A stretch of DNA of 64,000 nucleotides from Enterovibrio baiacu (lineage in GTDB: Bacteria > Pseudomonadota > Gammaproteobacteria > Enterobacterales > Vibrionaceae), in assembly GCF_004120195.1 (NCBI RefSeq), contig NZ_SCHN01000007.1, forward strand, positions 414,562 to 478,561, written 5' to 3'. The notes under the pieces are model-generated. The model had not been told where the DNA came from, ran no database searches, and worked only from the letters and a program-made list of their open reading frames with translations. A program made the position numbers and the translations under genes. This document shows, piece after piece, positions 63,706 to 64,000 of the stretch (its first letter is position 1; each line of letters opens with the position of its first letter).

Positions 63706-64000
63706 CTGAAGGATCCCCTCATAATTCTCCCAACCCAGAAGAATGTGTCAGCCTCTGATACTCGAGCATAGCCCACTGATATTGCTGTTCATTGATGCAA
63801 TATCGTCGGTGGTTTCTCACCTCTCTACCTAAACGAGGAATGGAGAGAACGCGACGATGTTTAATGGTGTTGGCTTGAAAGTCGTATTGCCATTTCGCTT
63901 TTGTTGCAATGAGGCCATTCCACCACATGAGTAGCTCTGCCAGCAGCGCAATCAATAACAAGACGTTGAGGCGCTTGATACAACGCGTTCGGTTATGCCG
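63706..64000 (-). mobile_element. End of an IS10-like IS4-family insertion sequence, cut by the window edge
   Basis: The left end CTGAAGGATCCCCTCATAAT closely resembles the IS10 outer end (CTGAGAGATCCCCTCATAAT from memory). As in IS10 the transposase stop codon TGA lies inside that end sequence. The element continues beyond 64000, so length, other end and target duplication cannot be judged. Confidence 0.75.
63719..64000 (-). CDS. IS4-family (IS10-like) transposase, C-terminal part, 5' end outside the window
   Basis: The minus-strand frame is open from the window edge to the stop at 63719-63721 and encodes about 93 residues. RHNRTRCIKRLNVLLLIALL, then AKWQYDFQANTIKHRRVLSI and PRLGREVRNHRRY match the C-terminal region of IS10 transposase (LLIALMLQL, HFQANTVRNRNVLS, RLGMEVLRH). 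The DDE catalytic residues lie upstream, outside the window, so intactness is unknown. Confidence 0.75.
   Translation of the reverse strand, partial: RHNRTRCIKRLNVLLLIALLAELLMWWNGLIATKAKWQYDFQANTIKHRRVLSIPRLGREVRNHRRYCINEQQYQWAMLEYQRLTHSSGLGEL

Noticed and set aside
63706..63720. Second attC site downstream of the orphan gene
   Set aside because: The sequence from CTGAAGG rightward is better explained as the outer end of an IS10-like element, because the transposase stop codon lies in it.

Overview
The window reads as a stretch of a gamma-proteobacterial chromosome from the family Vibrionaceae. The main evidence is the linked block DUF2947 - torR / torCAD - purR - tfoY with a c-di-GMP-I riboswitch, which resembles the arrangement I know from Vibrio chromosomes. 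A PanP-type aspartate decarboxylase, a ynjBCD-ynjF operon and a palindromic repeat with TATACCCAA ends also fit. The genus cannot be fixed from sequence alone; a Grimontia-, Enterovibrio- or Vibrio-like organism is plausible.

Layout. 1-2.05 kb: 3' end of a ugp (glycerol-3-phosphate ABC transporter) operon. 2.3-4.7 kb: a small exported protein and panP. 4.8-16 kb: a taurine (organosulfonate) dissimilation island. It holds an IclR regulator, CobT-like and CobS-like proteins, xsc, a SnoaL-like small protein plus FAD oxidoreductase (candidate taurine dehydrogenase TauXY) and a TRAP transporter (candidate TauKLM). 16.4-19 kb: a lipoprotein, ldhA, a Vibrio-type palindromic element, a DUF3297 gene and a 250-bp array of 7- and 8-base tandem repeats. 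19-25.2 kb: TMAO respiration (torR, DUF2947, torC, torA, torD). 25.9-28.1 kb: purR and tfoY, each with a structured leader.

28.6-35.7 kb: a small membrane protein downstream of a perfect CRP palindrome, a TVP38/flavoprotein fusion and the ynjBCD-ynjF operon. 35.8-43.1 kb: a DsbA-fold protein, a TTC38-like TPR protein, a RIO kinase, a GNAT acetyltransferase, two LysR regulators, an EamA exporter and a DUF6435 gene. 43.2-47.6 kb: an alkylsulfatase and a potD-like / acetylpolyamine amidohydrolase operon. 47.7-53.7 kb: an unusual three-gene operon of a large lipoprotein and two exported MORN/YwqK-repeat paralogues. 54-58.3 kb: a Dcu-type dicarboxylate carrier, a tandem SnoaL protein, a second DUF6435 gene, a phosphatase/HIT pair and a TetR regulator. 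58.5-62.7 kb: an RND efflux pair. 62.8-64 kb: an AT-rich orphan gene next to the end of an IS10-like IS4-family insertion sequence cut by the window edge.

How the genes work together. The taurine island encodes uptake (TRAP), oxidative deamination to sulfoacetaldehyde (TauXY) and cleavage to acetyl phosphate plus sulfite (Xsc). A shared operator-like motif sits upstream of both iclR and xsc/cobS. The puzzle in this island is an orphan CobS/CobT pair, normally a cobaltochelatase module, with no CobN or other aerobic B12 gene visible. The other candidate for an undescribed system is the lipoprotein plus two MORN-repeat proteins operon.
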